From JBEKHI01 sp050012355 (lineage in GTDB: Bacteria > Actinomycetota > Actinomycetes > Streptosporangiales > Streptosporangiaceae): 12,485 nucleotides of DNA. This document shows, piece by piece, positions 12,439 to 12,485 of this stretch. Made by a program: the position numbers and the translations under genes. The number at the start of each line of letters is the position of its first letter. Position 1 is the first letter of the stretch. The notes under the pieces are model-generated. The model was not told the DNA's origin. It saw nothing but the letters and a program-made list of their open reading frames with translations, and searched no databases. The stretch spans positions 1-12,485 of the forward strand of contig JBEKHI010000249.1 in the NCBI GenBank assembly GCA_050012355.1, written 5' to 3'.

Positions 12439-12485
12439 GCCTTCTGGGCGCGGTCGCTCTCTAGCGGGAGGCAGTGGTCTTCGAC
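12336..12485 (-). CDS. C-terminal end of an unidentified protein, continuing off the right edge
   Basis: The minus strand gives a coherent 49-residue C-terminus ending at a TGA (12336-12338). It includes AQKAYGKPSAVNRVLILNAE and PGRGTVLLLREAIGF. The pattern of charged turns and hydrophobic beta segments and the GC-rich third positions look like real coding DNA, more so than the overlapping plus-strand monooxygenase tail. I do not recognise the family from this fragment. It overlaps that tail in antisense by about 100 bases. Confidence 0.5.
   Translation of the reverse strand, partial: VEDHCLPLESDRAQKAYGKPSAVNRVLILNAEPEPGRGTVLLLREAIGF

Overview
The window is high-GC DNA with GC-rich third codon positions, GTG starts and protein families typical of an actinomycete (Streptomyces or Streptosporangiales-like). 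I cannot name the species. It reads as an accessory region: intact metabolic and regulatory genes are interspersed with an insertion sequence, several broken genes and at least one clear recombination scar.

Left part (1-3461). A minus-strand phosphotransferase (APH fold) is broken: it lacks its N-terminus and carries a one-base frameshift. A divergent Nudix hydrolase follows, then the 5' end of a small unrecognised gene that is cut exactly where an IS3-family element begins (about 1140-2417, transposase on the minus strand, orfA/orfB with a -1 frame relation, DDE residues present). On the far side of the IS lies a PHP-family histidinol-phosphatase-like gene whose C-terminus looks replaced.

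Middle (3500-5999). A PadR-type regulator and an SGNH/GDSL hydrolase form a minus-strand operon joined by an ATGA overlap. A two-layer dyad lies upstream of padR and is a candidate autoregulatory operator. A classical SDR oxidoreductase is divergent from padR.

Centre right (6217-9093). The most interesting gene encodes a 958-residue membrane Ser/Thr kinase with an unusual order of parts: an N-terminal sensor-like domain (resembling, from memory, the DUF7019/SAVMC3_10250 family), a cold-shock domain, a PknB-type kinase domain, one transmembrane helix and a seven-bladed WD40-like propeller predicted outside the membrane. The cold-shock domain has lost several aromatic nucleic-acid-contacting residues, and the kinase has HGD instead of HRD. 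I suggest a one-protein signalling device coupling the extracellular propeller with cytoplasmic sensor and cold-shock modules. This is inference.

Right part (9094-12485). A roughly 500-bp stretch without an intact gene holds a palindrome and a frameshifted gene remnant. Next, the C-terminal halves of a quinone-oxidoreductase-like gene (minus) and a 3-hydroxyisobutyrate-dehydrogenase-like gene (plus) abut head to head, each lacking its 5' part, which marks a deletion or inversion junction. A TetR regulator and a divergent FAD-dependent monooxygenase then share an intergenic region with a long, near-perfect inverted repeat, the arrangement expected of a regulator controlling a flavin monooxygenase. 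The window closes with the 3' end of an unidentified minus-strand gene that overlaps the monooxygenase tail in antisense.
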